From an uncultured Prevotellaceae bacterium (GTDB lineage Bacteria > Bacteroidota > Bacteroidia > Bacteroidales > Bacteroidaceae): a stretch of 59,275 nt of DNA. This document shows positions 17,846-25,583 of the stretch, piece after piece. The stretch is taken from assembly GCA_902770195.1 (NCBI GenBank), contig CACXSA010000017.1, forward strand, positions 1 to 59,275, given 5' to 3'. Each line of letters begins with the position of its first letter. Position 1 is the first letter of the stretch. The position numbers and the translations under genes are program-made. A model generated the notes under the pieces. It was not told where the DNA came from, did no database searches, and worked only from the letters and a program-made list of their open reading frames with translations.

Positions 17846-18491
17846 CAACTTTGGAACAGTTAAAAGAGGATGGTTGGCTACGATTATCGTAGTCGCTATT
17901 CTCCTCATCGACCAGATTATAAAAATTTGGGTTAAGACGCACATGACGCTCCATGAGCAGATAGAAATCTTCTCATGGTTTAAAATCGTGTTCATCGAAA
18001 ACAATGGTATGGCCTATGGTATGGAGATTGGTTCCAAACTCGTGCTTAGCCTCTTCCGGATTGTTGCCGTCTCTATATTGGGCTATTACATCGCCCAGCA
18101 AGTGAAGCGGCAGGCCCGTTGTGGTTATATTGTCTGTCTGTCTCTGATAATGGCTGGTGCTGCTGGTAATATTTTCGACTCGATGTTCTATGGTCTTATC
18201 TTCAATGCCTCGTCAGAGTTCTATACCAGCTATTTTGTACCTTTTGGCACAGGGTATGCACCCTTCTTGATGGGTAAGGTGGTAGATATGTTCTACTTCC
18301 CGCTTATTGTCACCACATGGCCAGACTGGGTACCTATGTTTGGTGGTCAGCCTTATGTGTTCTTCAGTCCCATATTCAACTTTGCTGATGCTGCCATTTC
18401 TGTCAGTGTTGTGCTTGTTCTGCTATTTTATCGCAAGGAAATCAGCGAGATAACTCTCAAAAAAGAAACAAAGTCTGCGGATGAAGCATAG
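17835..18491 (+). CDS. lspA: lipoprotein signal peptidase
   Basis: LspA is an inner-membrane aspartyl protease that removes signal peptides from prolipoproteins. Four membrane helices are seen. The two catalytic aspartates are in AGNIFDSMFYG (about residue 115) and FNFADAAI (about residue 187). A periplasmic insertion with SSEFYTSYF between them is typical of Bacteroidota. The start is a GTG at 17835 or 17838; no ATG lies near enough. The 3' end overlaps the DUF4296 gene by 11 bp. That neighbour is itself a predicted lipoprotein, so the pair is functionally sensible. Confidence 0.94.
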   Translation: MVRDNFGTVKRGWLATIIVVAILLIDQIIKIWVKTHMTLHEQIEIFSWFKIVFIENNGMAYGMEIGSKLVLSLFRIVAVSILGYYIAQQVKRQARCGYIVCLSLIMAGAAGNIFDSMFYGLIFNASSEFYTSYFVPFGTGYAPFLMGKVVDMFYFPLIVTTWPDWVPMFGGQPYVFFSPIFNFADAAISVSVVLVLLFYRKEISEITLKKETKSADEA

Positions 18492-19449
18492 TCTCCTCTA
18501 CATATTTGTCTTCCTATTGATAGTGGCCTGTACACCAACTGTTCCGAAGGAATATATCCAACCTGGTGAGATGGAGGATATTCTTTACGACTATCATGTT
18601 GCACAGGCTATGTCGAAGACAAAAGGAGGCTCAGACTATGATTATAACAGACAACTGTATTTTGATGCAGTACTGGAAAAACATGGGGTGAACAAGGCAG
18701 ATTTCGATTCGTCATTGGTATATTACTACAGCCATGCAGACAAATTCAGGGAAATCTATTCCCGTGTTAGCGACCGTCTGAGCGAAGAAGCCAAGTTATT
18801 AGGAGCTTCAGTCGGTGATATTAACCGCTATTCTCAGTACAGTGCTACAGGCGATACTGCCAATATCTGGTCGGATGCCTCTGATGTATTGCTTGTTCCT
18901 CGTCCAACACAGAATCGCTTTGACTTTACCATCAAGGTTGATACCACCTTCAAGGTGGGTGATTCCTTTATGTTCCAGTTTATGACAGAATACCTCTATC
19001 AGAGTGGTACCAAAGACGCGATAGTATGCATTGTCACCAAGTATGAAGGTGACAGCATCATCCAGATTGCCAATCATGTGTCAGTTTCCGGTCTTGCGCA
19101 GATTCGTGTGCCAGCCAATCGTGAGAAGATGCTCAAGGAAATGCGGGGCTTTATTTACCTTAACGATGGCGGTGACTTGTCTGAGACGCGAAAGATGATG
19201 TATATCAGTCAGTTGCAACTTATCCGATTCCATTCCAAAGAAATATTGAAACCTGATGAAACAGCAAAGAAAGACTCCCTACAGGCGAATAGCCTGCAAC
19301 GAGTTAATAACCCTGGAGGGTCAGTGCCTGACACATTGCGTCGTAGAATTATCGGAAGACGGCCGGGTGGAACGCCATTACGCCTTGAAGGAGGAGCTAC
19401 CGTTCACAGAGTGGATGCAAGGCCGGTTGATCTTAAAGAAAACCGATAA
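18481..19449 (+). CDS. DUF4296 domain lipoprotein
   Basis: A lipoprotein signal with lipobox LIVAC puts a lipidated Cys at about residue 17. DUF4296 follows (PGEMEDILYDYHVAQAM, about residues 25-110), a domain of unknown function found next to lspA in Bacteroidota. The middle part (about 130-250) is strand-rich and ends near MMYISQLQLIRF. The last 60 or so residues are basic and low in complexity. They share DNA with a second reading frame (19256-19492) that looks more like a real gene. The true stop may therefore lie earlier, and the overlap could come from a local deletion. Confidence 0.82.
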   Translation: MKHSLLYIFVFLLIVACTPTVPKEYIQPGEMEDILYDYHVAQAMSKTKGGSDYDYNRQLYFDAVLEKHGVNKADFDSSLVYYYSHADKFREIYSRVSDRLSEEAKLLGASVGDINRYSQYSATGDTANIWSDASDVLLVPRPTQNRFDFTIKVDTTFKVGDSFMFQFMTEYLYQSGTKDAIVCIVTKYEGDSIIQIANHVSVSGLAQIRVPANREKMLKEMRGFIYLNDGGDLSETRKMMYISQLQLIRFHSKEILKPDETAKKDSLQANSLQRVNNPGGSVPDTLRRRIIGRRPGGTPLRLEGGATVHRVDARPVDLKENR

Positions 19450-19492
19450 TGGCATTGTCCGCGTATATTATAATGATAAACAAATAAACTAA
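19256..19492 (+). CDS. small conserved-looking protein, 78 aa, overlapping DUF4296
   Basis: The part from RRIACNELITLEG through VVELSEDGRVERHYALKEELPFTEW resembles short uncharacterised Bacteroidales proteins that begin MKRIxCN and end with a W-x-G-x-I-x-L strand. Codon composition looks coding. The first ten residues (MKQQRKTPY) do not fit that start well, and the frame lies inside the DUF4296 ORF for 194 bp. The native start may have been lost or displaced. The function is unknown, and the resemblance is from memory rather than a search. The MFS gene begins 12 bp later. Confidence 0.55.
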   Translation: MKQQRKTPYRRIACNELITLEGQCLTHCVVELSEDGRVERHYALKEELPFTEWMQGRLILKKTDNGIVRVYYNDKQIN

Positions 19493-19504
19493 AAAGATAA
19501 GACT

Positions 19505-20833
19505 ATGAATATGAAAGTACGTTTGGCGGTAATGAACTTCCTGGAGTTCGCCGTGTGGGGAGCCTACCTCACTTGTATGGGTAATTATCTTGGTATTGCT
19601 GGGTTAGGTGATAAGATTTCCTGGTTTTATGCTATTCAGGGCATCGTAAGTATCTTTATGCCCACCCTGATGGGTATTGTTGCCGACAAGTATATCCAAC
19701 CTCAGCGTCTTTTGGGACTTTGTCATCTGGTGGCAGGCTTTTTCATGATAGGCTGCTGGTGGATGGGTGAGAATGCAGGTTTCGGACAAGAACTGACCGA
19801 CAAGTCTCTCTTTATAGCCATGTACACCATGAGCGTTGCTTTCTATATGCCGACCATTGCACTCACTAATACGGCGGCGTTTACCATTCTGAAAAACAAC
19901 AAGATGGATACCGTGAAAGATTTCCCGCCCATCCGTGTGCTGGGAACCGTAGGTTTCATCGCTACCATGTGGTTTGTTAATTGTGCTTATCTTGATAATA
20001 GTGGTTTTGGCTTCTCACTGGGTGAGAATGAGTATAAGTTCCAATATACTTATATGCAGTTCTTTGTATCGGGTGTATTGAGCTTGGTTTTGTTCGCCTA
20101 TTGTTTTACTTTGCCAGAGTGTAAACTGGAGAAGAAGGAAGGCAAGGTGTCGCTGCTCGAAACCCTTGGGCTCGATGCCTTCAAGCTTTTCAAGCGTCGT
20201 CAGATGGCCCTGTTCTTTATATTCTCGGCTTTGCTGGGTATGTGTCTGCAGGTAACCAATGGCTTTGCCGGTCCTTTCCTGACCAGTTTCAAGGGCTCAC
20301 CCGAATTTGCAGACACCTTTGCAGCGAACAATGCGACGATGTTGACTTCTATATCACAGATTAGTGAGGCTTTATGTATCCTGATGATACCATTCTTCCT
20401 GAAGCGCTTCGGCATCAAGGTGGTGATGATGATGTCTCTCTTCGCTTGGGTGTTCCGTTTCGGCTTCTTCGGTATTGGTGATCCTGCCATGCCTGGTGTT
20501 ATCTTCTTCATCCTCTCGTGTGTCGTCTATGGCGTCGCCTTCGACTTCTTCAATGTCTCAGGTGGTATCTTTGTTGACCAGGAGTGCGAAGCGAACATCA
20601 AGGCTTCTGCCCAGGGGCTGTTTATGATGATGACTAACGGACTGGGTGCCACTATCGGAACATTGGCTGCTGGTGAGGTCGTGAATGCCTATTGTCAATG
20701 GGAAGGCGGATGGCTGATAGGCGACTGGCAGACCTGCTGGTTTACCTTTGCGGCTTTTGCACTCATTGTAGGCATTACCTTCACTATAGTTTTTAAACCC
20801 GAGAAGAAACCCATTAATGAGATTAAGCATTAA
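19505..20833 (+). CDS. MFS transporter, nucleoside:H+ symporter (NupG-like)
   Basis: The protein has 442 residues with about 12 hydrophobic helices. The opening VRLAVMNFLEFAVWGAYL and the later PPIRVLGTVGFIATMW match the nucleoside/H+ symporter branch of the major facilitator superfamily, which imports nucleosides across the inner membrane. The end reads ITFTIVFKPEKKP. It is flanked by DUF4296 and rsmE, which give no hint of a substrate. Nucleoside transport is therefore a family-based assignment. Confidence 0.87.
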   Translation: MNMKVRLAVMNFLEFAVWGAYLTCMGNYLGIAGLGDKISWFYAIQGIVSIFMPTLMGIVADKYIQPQRLLGLCHLVAGFFMIGCWWMGENAGFGQELTDKSLFIAMYTMSVAFYMPTIALTNTAAFTILKNNKMDTVKDFPPIRVLGTVGFIATMWFVNCAYLDNSGFGFSLGENEYKFQYTYMQFFVSGVLSLVLFAYCFTLPECKLEKKEGKVSLLETLGLDAFKLFKRRQMALFFIFSALLGMCLQVTNGFAGPFLTSFKGSPEFADTFAANNATMLTSISQISEALCILMIPFFLKRFGIKVVMMMSLFAWVFRFGFFGIGDPAMPGVIFFILSCVVYGVAFDFFNVSGGIFVDQECEANIKASAQGLFMMMTNGLGATIGTLAAGEVVNAYCQWEGGWLIGDWQTCWFTFAAFALIVGITFTIVFKPEKKPINEIKH

Positions 20834-20868
20834 GTGAGGTATGATATAAGATGAAACTCTGAAGATAG

Positions 20869-21585
20869 ATGAAAGAGATACATTCCTTTTATGTTCCCGA
20901 TGCCCTGACAGTCACCGAACTGCCGTCCGATGAAGCCATGCATGCCTTGCGTGTGCTTCGTATGAAGGAAGGTGATGAGATGATGCTTATGGATGGTCAG
21001 GGCAACTACTATCGCGCTGAGGTGACATTGGCTCAGTCCAAGCACTGTTTCTATGAAATCAAGGAGCAGTTGCCTCAGGAGCGTCAGTGGAAGGGACATC
21101 TTCATCTGGCTATTGCACCTACGAAGATGATGGAACGTATGGAATGGATGACAGAAAAAGCTGTCGAGGTGGGACTCGATGAGTTGTCATTCCTTAATTG
21201 TCAGTTTTCTGAGCGCCATCAAGTGAAAATACTCCGTCTTCAGAAGATTATGATCTCTGCTGTCAAACAGAGTCATAAGGCATGGATTACTCAACTGAAC
21301 GAAATGGTTTCTTTCGATGCCTTTATCCGACAGCCTCGCGAGGGTCGTAAATATATCGCACATTGTTATGAAGAGGTGCCGCGAACTTATCTTTTCGATG
21401 AGTTGCGCCAGTCTGCTGATACCGGGGATGCCACCGTGCTGATTGGTCCCGAGGGCGACTTCTCTATCGAAGAGGTCCGTCAGGCTGTTGCTGCTGGCTA
21501 TATTTCAGTACATCTGGGCAAGAGCCGTCTGCGTACAGAGACAGCTGGTCTTTCAGCAGTGATGATGATGCAGTTGGCGGGCTGA
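20869..21585 (+). CDS. rsmE: 16S rRNA (uracil1498-N3)-methyltransferase
   Basis: RsmE is a SPOUT-class enzyme that methylates U1498 of 16S rRNA. A PUA-like N-terminal domain (HALRVLRMKEGDEM) precedes the knotted C-terminal domain with VLIGPEGDFS and the closing LGKSRLRTETAGLSAV, the SAM-binding signature. It has 238 residues, the usual length, and starts 35 bp after the MFS stop. The rsmE-DUF3256 neighbourhood recurs in Bacteroidales. Confidence 0.96.
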   Translation: MKEIHSFYVPDALTVTELPSDEAMHALRVLRMKEGDEMMLMDGQGNYYRAEVTLAQSKHCFYEIKEQLPQERQWKGHLHLAIAPTKMMERMEWMTEKAVEVGLDELSFLNCQFSERHQVKILRLQKIMISAVKQSHKAWITQLNEMVSFDAFIRQPREGRKYIAHCYEEVPRTYLFDELRQSADTGDATVLIGPEGDFSIEEVRQAVAAGYISVHLGKSRLRTETAGLSAVMMMQLAG

Positions 21586-21591
21586 TGTCTT

Positions 21592-21626
21592 AGTGAACAG
21601 TGAACATGAATAATTAATAAAATAAG
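21592..21626. repeat. heptanucleotide-periodic spacer
   Basis: AGTGAAC is repeated twice in tandem and followed by ATGAATA, ATTAATA and AAATAAG, all in 7-bp steps, between rsmE and the CoA ligase gene. Confidence 0.55.
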
Positions 21627-21633
21627 ATACGAT

Positions 21634-22974
21634 ATGACCGATGAAAAAATCATGGCTACCATTAAACCCGATGGGGAGTGCTGGCAGCCTGAACTCGAGA
21701 AAATGCCTCGTAAGCAACTTGAACAGTTGCAGTTGAAGAAACTCAAGGATACTATCAATGTATGCCTCCAGTCTCCTTTTTATAAGAAGAGGCTAGGGGA
21801 GTTGGGTATTACTGCTGACTCCATTAACAGTTTGGAAGACCTGCGTAAGATTCCTTTCACCACGAAGCAGGACTTGCGTGACAATTATCCCTTTGGACTT
21901 GTTGGTGCCAATATGGACGACGCTGTGCGTATCCACTCTACCAGTGGTACTACCGGCAACCCCTGCGTTGTAGTCTATTCTGAGCACGATATCTGTTCGT
22001 GGGCCAATATGATAGCCCGCAATCTCTACATGGTAGGCTGTCGTAAGAGCGATGTGTTCCAGAACTCCAGCGGTTACGGCATGTTCACTGGCGGTCTGGG
22101 CTTCCAGTATGGTGCCGAGTGGTTGGGAGCTATGACAGTGCCTGCCGCTGCTGGTAATTCAAAACGCCAGATTAAGTTCATCAAGGATTTTGGTACTACC
22201 TGTCTGCATGCTATTCCTTCATACGCCATCCGTCTGGCAGAAGTGTTCCAGGAAGAGGGCGTCGATCCTCGTACCACCAAACTGCGCACCCTCTGCATCG
22301 GTGCTGAGCCACATACCGAGGAGCAACGTCGCCGCATTGAGCGCATGTTAGGTGTCAAAGCCTACAACTCGTTCGGCATGACTGAGATGAATGGTCCTGG
22401 TGTGGCTTTCGAATGTAAGGAACAGTGTGGCATGCACCTTTGGGAAGATAACTACATCATAGAGATTGTCGATCCAGACACCTTCGAGCCTGTACCTGAC
22501 GGTGAGATTGGTGAGATGGTGCTGACCACGTTGGATCGTACCATGATGCCAATCCTTCGCTATCGTACCCGCGACCTCACGCGTATCATCCCTGGCGAGT
22601 GTAAGTGTGGACGTACGCATCGGCGTATTGACCGTATTAAGGGACGTACCGACGATATGTTTATCATCAAGGGCGTCAACGTATTCCCCATGCAGGTGGA
22701 GAAGATTCTCGTACAGTATCCTGGTTTGGGTAGCAACTATCTCATCACCCTTGATACCGAGGACGATAACGACATCATGACCGTAGAAGTTGAATTGGAT
22801 GGTCTGAACACCGATGTATATCCCGAATTGCAGAAAATGACGAAGGACATCCAGCGAGCCTTGAAGGACGAGATTCTGCTTACTCCTCGTGTAAAACTTG
22901 TCAAGAAGGGATCACTTCCAGTCAGCGATGGCAAAGCCGTTCGTGTCAAGGATTTGCGTCCTGGTCGCGGATAA
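21634..22974 (+). CDS. phenylacetate-CoA ligase-like AMP-forming enzyme
   Basis: This is an ANL-superfamily adenylate-forming enzyme. The P-loop-like STSGTTGNP is near residue 107. The downstream motif FGMTEMNGPG and the hinge region FIIKGVNVFPMQ are those of the PaaK family. PaaK makes phenylacetyl-CoA from phenylacetate, CoA and ATP. In Bacteroidales no other paa catabolic genes are nearby, and the enzyme is often proposed to act on aryl acids from amino acid fermentation; the substrate is inference. The start may be 21634 or the ATG at 21652. The length (about 440) is normal. Confidence 0.9.
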   Translation: MTDEKIMATIKPDGECWQPELEKMPRKQLEQLQLKKLKDTINVCLQSPFYKKRLGELGITADSINSLEDLRKIPFTTKQDLRDNYPFGLVGANMDDAVRIHSTSGTTGNPCVVVYSEHDICSWANMIARNLYMVGCRKSDVFQNSSGYGMFTGGLGFQYGAEWLGAMTVPAAAGNSKRQIKFIKDFGTTCLHAIPSYAIRLAEVFQEEGVDPRTTKLRTLCIGAEPHTEEQRRRIERMLGVKAYNSFGMTEMNGPGVAFECKEQCGMHLWEDNYIIEIVDPDTFEPVPDGEIGEMVLTTLDRTMMPILRYRTRDLTRIIPGECKCGRTHRRIDRIKGRTDDMFIIKGVNVFPMQVEKILVQYPGLGSNYLITLDTEDDNDIMTVEVELDGLNTDVYPELQKMTKDIQRALKDEILLTPRVKLVKKGSLPVSDGKAVRVKDLRPGRG

Positions 22975-22991
22975 ATTGAACCGTTGTTTCT

Positions 22992-23564
22992 ATGAGAAGA
23001 ATACTATTTGTAGTAACATTCATTTTGGCACTTGACTTGTCGGCACAAACCCCGATGAGCCAAGTGCTCAAGCAAATACCTGCCTCCATCGTGCCCTATC
23101 TTTCGGAAAACAACAAGTTAGACATGATAGATTTTCTTGACTCAAACATGAAGGCCGAGGTGACCAATATGCTTGAAGGTAAAACAGAACTCAAAAGATT
23201 GACGGAGCGTACTGCCGTTCTACAGTTAAACGAAGCCACCTGTCTGGATCTTCGCTTGCTGGATGTCTCTGAACCTGTAGATAGTGCCAGTCAGATAGTC
23301 TGTCTCATCAGTACCTATGGCACGGATGTACGCGACAGTCAACTGACTTTCTATTCTATTCATTGGCGTCAGCTGGAGACCAGCCAGTTTATCACATTAC
23401 CTGATGAGATGTTTACGGCCTCCTTCTCTGAGGATGAAAAGCAGCCTGTTCTGACGTTGAGCTTATCTCATCAACTTGACTTTCCAGCCAGTGAGGAGCA
23501 GAAACCTATCGCTAAAACGCAAACATACCTTAAATGGAATGGTAAAATATTTAATAAAGATTAA
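22992..23564 (+). CDS. DUF3256 family secreted protein
   Basis: The 190-residue protein has a signal peptide (about residues 1-19, ending LSAQ). The rest fits DUF3256, a Bacteroidota family of unknown function: a helical front (MSQVLKQIPASIVPYLSENN) and a strand-rich remainder. A periplasmic or outer-membrane location is likely; no lipobox Cys is present. It begins 17 bp after the CoA ligase gene and is the last gene of this rightward run. Confidence 0.85.
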   Translation: MRRILFVVTFILALDLSAQTPMSQVLKQIPASIVPYLSENNKLDMIDFLDSNMKAEVTNMLEGKTELKRLTERTAVLQLNEATCLDLRLLDVSEPVDSASQIVCLISTYGTDVRDSQLTFYSIHWRQLETSQFITLPDEMFTASFSEDEKQPVLTLSLSHQLDFPASEEQKPIAKTQTYLKWNGKIFNKD

Positions 23565-23613
23565 AATATGGAAAATAATAGCCTAATAATATGGTATAAT
23601 ACGAAAAATTTTC

Positions 23614-23621
23614 TATCTTTG
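23614..23621 (+). promoter_or_regulatory. -7 element for a short transcript
   Basis: TATCTTTG followed by CA matches the Bacteroidota -7 element. The -33 position (about 23590) has no TTTG, so the promoter is only half supported. A strong terminator stands about 50 bp downstream, leaving room for no gene. Confidence 0.5.
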
Positions 23622-23627
23622 CATTGT

Positions 23628-23699
23628 GTTTTTCATGGTATTAGATTATTAAGGTTAATTTAAAAGATTGGTTGTCGTGAGACAATCAATTTTTTTTTG
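23628..23699 (+). ncRNA. candidate small RNA of about 70 nt
   Basis: A -7 element ends at 23621. A perfect-looking terminator ends the unit: GATTGGTTGTC (23666-23676), GTGA tetraloop, GACAATCAATT (23681-23691) and a run of eight to nine T. All 11 stem pairs form, two of them G-U. There is no ORF beyond a five-codon frame (ATG at 23636, MVLDY). The unit sits between the convergent DUF3256 and rpmA genes. No family name can be given. Confidence 0.5.
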
Positions 23700-23718
23700 C
23701 ACTCATTTTTAGGGGCAA

Positions 23719-23753
23719 GAAGAAAGGGAATCCGATGTGGACTCCCTTCTTTT
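23719..23753. terminator. bidirectional terminator between the small RNA and rpmA
   Basis: AGAAAGGGAATCC (23721-23733) pairs with GGACTCCCTTCTT (23739-23751) around a GATGT loop, with one internal mismatch. T-rich DNA follows on the + side and pyrimidine-rich DNA on the - side, so it can serve rpmA as well. Confidence 0.7.
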
Positions 23754-23795
23754 GTTTGTTTGGAATAAATTATCTTTTCTTTGTTCTCTTAGGCC

Positions 23796-24053
23796 TTACG
23801 CTTCAGGAATTACTGAAACATAGCTCTTATCGCGCTTGCCCTTGTGGAACTGTACAGTACCATCAACGAGAGCGTACAGAGTATCATCTTTACCCATTGC
23901 TACGTTCTCACCGGCATTATGCTTAGAACCACGCTGGCGAACGATAATGTTGCCTGCGATGACCTTCTGACCGCCAAAAATCTTCACGCCCAGTCGCTGA
24001 GCTGCACTCTCACGGCCGTTCTTAGAACTACCTACACCTTTCTTATGTGCCAT
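23796..24053 (-). CDS. rpmA: 50S ribosomal protein L27
   Basis: L27 reaches the peptidyl transferase centre of the large subunit. The family start [22 protein letters not shown] and the GNIIVRQRG motif are present, and the length of 85 residues is normal. There is no cleavable N-terminal extension of the Firmicutes type. It follows rplU by 18 bp in one transcript. Confidence 0.98.
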   Translation of the reverse strand: MAHKKGVGSSKNGRESAAQRLGVKIFGGQKVIAGNIIVRQRGSKHNAGENVAMGKDDTLYALVDGTVQFHKGKRDKSYVSVIPEA

Positions 24054-24071
24054 TTCTTGTTCCTCCTAATT

Positions 24072-24389
24072 TTAAGCGATTACTGATTTAACTTCTACCT
24101 GGGTGTACTGCTGACGGTGACCGTTGCGCTTGCGAGAGTCCTTACGACGCTTCATCTTGAAAACGATGACCTTCTCACCCTTTACGAGTGGGTTAACCAC
24201 TTCGCATACTACCTTAGCACCACTTACGGTGGGTGCACCTACCTGTACTGAGCCTTCATTGTCGACAAGCAGTACCTTGTCGAATTCAACAGTTTTACCG
24301 GCTTCCACGTCTTTCATGTGGTTCACGAAGAGTTTTTTACCCTCTTCAACCTTGAACTGCTGACCGTTGATTTCTACAATTGCGTACAT
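24072..24389 (-). CDS. rplU: 50S ribosomal protein L21
   Basis: L21 is a 23S rRNA-binding protein of the large subunit. The family pattern is clear from [17 protein letters not shown] to the basic C-terminus [19 protein letters not shown]. Its length of 105 residues is normal. A full-consensus promoter lies about 90 bp upstream, leaving a leader of about 80 nt that contains GTCGCACGAAGTGAC, a small hairpin. Autoregulation through this leader is possible but not shown. Confidence 0.98.
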   Translation of the reverse strand: MYAIVEINGQQFKVEEGKKLFVNHMKDVEAGKTVEFDKVLLVDNEGSVQVGAPTVSGAKVVCEVVNPLVKGEKVIVFKMKRRKDSRKRNGHRQQYTQVEVKSVIA

Positions 24390-24476
24390 TGTTTATTAAT
24401 TGTTTAACGGGTTTTTCTGCGTGGCGTGTCACTTCGTGCGACAGCTTTTTTGAGCCACTACAGACCAAATCGGGCG

Positions 24477-24508
24477 CAAAGGTACAAAAAAGTGAGCAAA
24501 AAACCAAA
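24477..24508 (-). promoter_or_regulatory. promoter of rplU-rpmA
   Basis: Read leftward: TTTG (24508-24505), a 20-bp spacer and TACCTTTG (24484-24477), followed by the GC-rich CGCCCG. The -7 and downstream bases match the tRNA promoters in this window (TACCTTTGCACCCGC). Confidence 0.85.
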
Positions 24509-24584
24509 AGAAATATTATTTTTTTTGTTTTTTCGAACGTTAGTACCTTCGAAGTTCATCTCAAAGGTACAAAATAAATGAGGA

Positions 24585-24603
24585 CTCGACCTTTGGTCGC
24601 TTT
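24585..24603. repeat. 19-bp direct repeat, copy 1
   Basis: CTCGACCTTTGGTCGCTTT contains the small palindrome CGACC-GGTCG. An 18-of-19 match lies in the same orientation at 25565-25583. The two copies bound most of the gene-free stretch. Confidence 0.6.
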
Positions 24604-24679
24604 GACCTTTAGGTCTAAAAATGAGAAAGGAGAAATGATGCAAATAATTAGGATTGTTTAAGCTTTCGGAAAGGTGTAT

Positions 24680-24771
24680 AAATAAAGCGGTGACCCTCAC
24701 AGGCAACCGCTTCATATCTTCAATAGGTATTAGTCCTTTTTTTAAGGTAAAAAGATTGTTTTCAGGATAAC
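24680..24771 (-). ncRNA. candidate small RNA of about 90 nt upstream of rplU
   Basis: A complete leftward promoter (24777-24807) drives a region without a credible gene. A hairpin AAGCGGT/ACCGCTT (24685-24691 with 24706-24712, inner CCT/AGG pairing) followed on the transcript by TTTATTTAT could end it. The only open frame here reads through this hairpin and the rplU promoter and does not look coding. It could also be a long leader for rplU. Confidence 0.45.
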
Positions 24772-24776
24772 GTCTG

Positions 24777-24807
24777 CAAAGGTAGTGCATTTTTTCATTC
24801 CCACAAA
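24777..24807 (-). promoter_or_regulatory. promoter of candidate small RNA
   Basis: Read leftward: TTTG (24807-24804), a 19-bp spacer and TACCTTTG (24784-24777), followed by CAGACG. It is as good a match as the rplU promoter. Confidence 0.7.
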
Positions 24808-24920
24808 ACTTTTCTAAAGATTTTTTGTAAAAAATTTATTGTGTGGGCACACAGTTACAAACGTTTGCCAAAATTTTTAATTTTTCGATATATATTAGCT
24901 GATTTGCGGTAATGCTGTCA

Positions 24921-25067
24921 AACCCTGCCTTATCGCGCAATAACCCTGCCTTATCGCGCAATAACCCTGCCTTATCGCACAATAACCCTGCCTTATCGCA
25001 CAATAACCCTGCCTTATTCGACAATACTCCAAGAGTAATTTTGATTACTCCAAGAGTATTTTTGATT
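24921..25067. repeat. 21-bp tandem array (five plus two units)
   Basis: Five units of AACCCTGCCTTATCGCGCAAT with few changes (24921-25025) run straight into two units of a different 21-bp sequence that begins ACTCCAAGAGTA (25026-25067) and a partial third. Because 21 is divisible by three, open frames run through on both strands with 7-residue periodic peptides (NPALSRN on +, KAGLLCD on -). No gene signal surrounds them, so I treat the array as non-coding. Confidence 0.85.
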
Positions 25068-25086
25068 ACTCCGAAAGAAAAACAAG

Positions 25087-25169
25087 ATTTTGCTGCCACC
25101 CTGCTCCCACCAATTTTTCCTTTAAACAGGGCGTTTGACGCTATTTGGTGGCAGGGTGGCAGCAAAAAT
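25087..25169. repeat. large imperfect inverted repeat with CTGCCACC arms
   Basis: The left arm at 25087-25113 and the right arm at 25145-25169 are complementary over about 25 bp, with two extra bases on the left side. The loop is 31 bp. Both arms carry GCTGCCACCCTGC. It directly follows the 21-bp array. Confidence 0.75.
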
Positions 25170-25327
25170 TAAAATTTCAAATATTACGGGATTCTTACAT
25201 AGATCTTGGGGTCGGTTCTATTGTTTATTTTCAGACTATAAAATTTGGTAGTTTGGGAATATGTTAGTATTTTTACTTTCGACATTGAATTGGCGGTAGT
25301 AGTTTTGTAGCACAATAACTAAAATAG

Positions 25328-25510
25328 TTATACAACGAAACATGTATTCAATATTTCAAAGATATCAAGTCGGCACTGAAAAACCTGCTCCATGACATCA
25401 AAGCGTGTCCAGAACTGGTGGAGGCACTGGCGCATACCCATTGGAACATCAGCATTGTCGTCCAAGTGGTAAGGATTGCGAGCATTAATACTTGCAATTG
25501 CTGGGGTTAA
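25328..25510 (+). pseudogene. unrecognised gene remnant
   Basis: An open frame of 60 codons without a start codon follows a TAG at 25325. It reads as a plausible helical protein end (FKDIKSALKNLLHDIKACPE onward to NCWG). A TAGTTTTG -7-like site lies at 25300-25307, and a perfect 7-bp inverted repeat (ATAACTA/TAGTTAT) precedes it. I cannot name the family. It is probably debris of a past insertion beside the tRNA cluster. Confidence 0.35.
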
Positions 25511-25564
25511 TAGAAACATTTGCGACGATTAATACTTATTATCAACTAAATAGTGAATAGTGCG

Positions 25565-25583
25565 CTCGACCTATGGTCGCTTT
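25565..25583. repeat. 19-bp direct repeat, copy 2
   Basis: CTCGACCTATGGTCGCTTT differs from copy 1 at one base. From here to the tRNA-Glu terminator at 25739 I see no gene; a short run TGCGTGTAATTCTGCGTGT at 25712-25730 is a small direct repeat. Confidence 0.6.

Noticed and set aside
24458-24790. 110-codon leftward gene upstream of rplU
   Set aside because: It contains the rplU promoter and a terminator-like hairpin, and the translation has no family look.
24912-25172. 86-codon gene with heptapeptide repeats (+), and its counterpart on the minus strand
   Set aside because: Both frames are open only because a 21-bp repeat is free of stops. There is no promoter, no start context, and the ends run into an inverted repeat.
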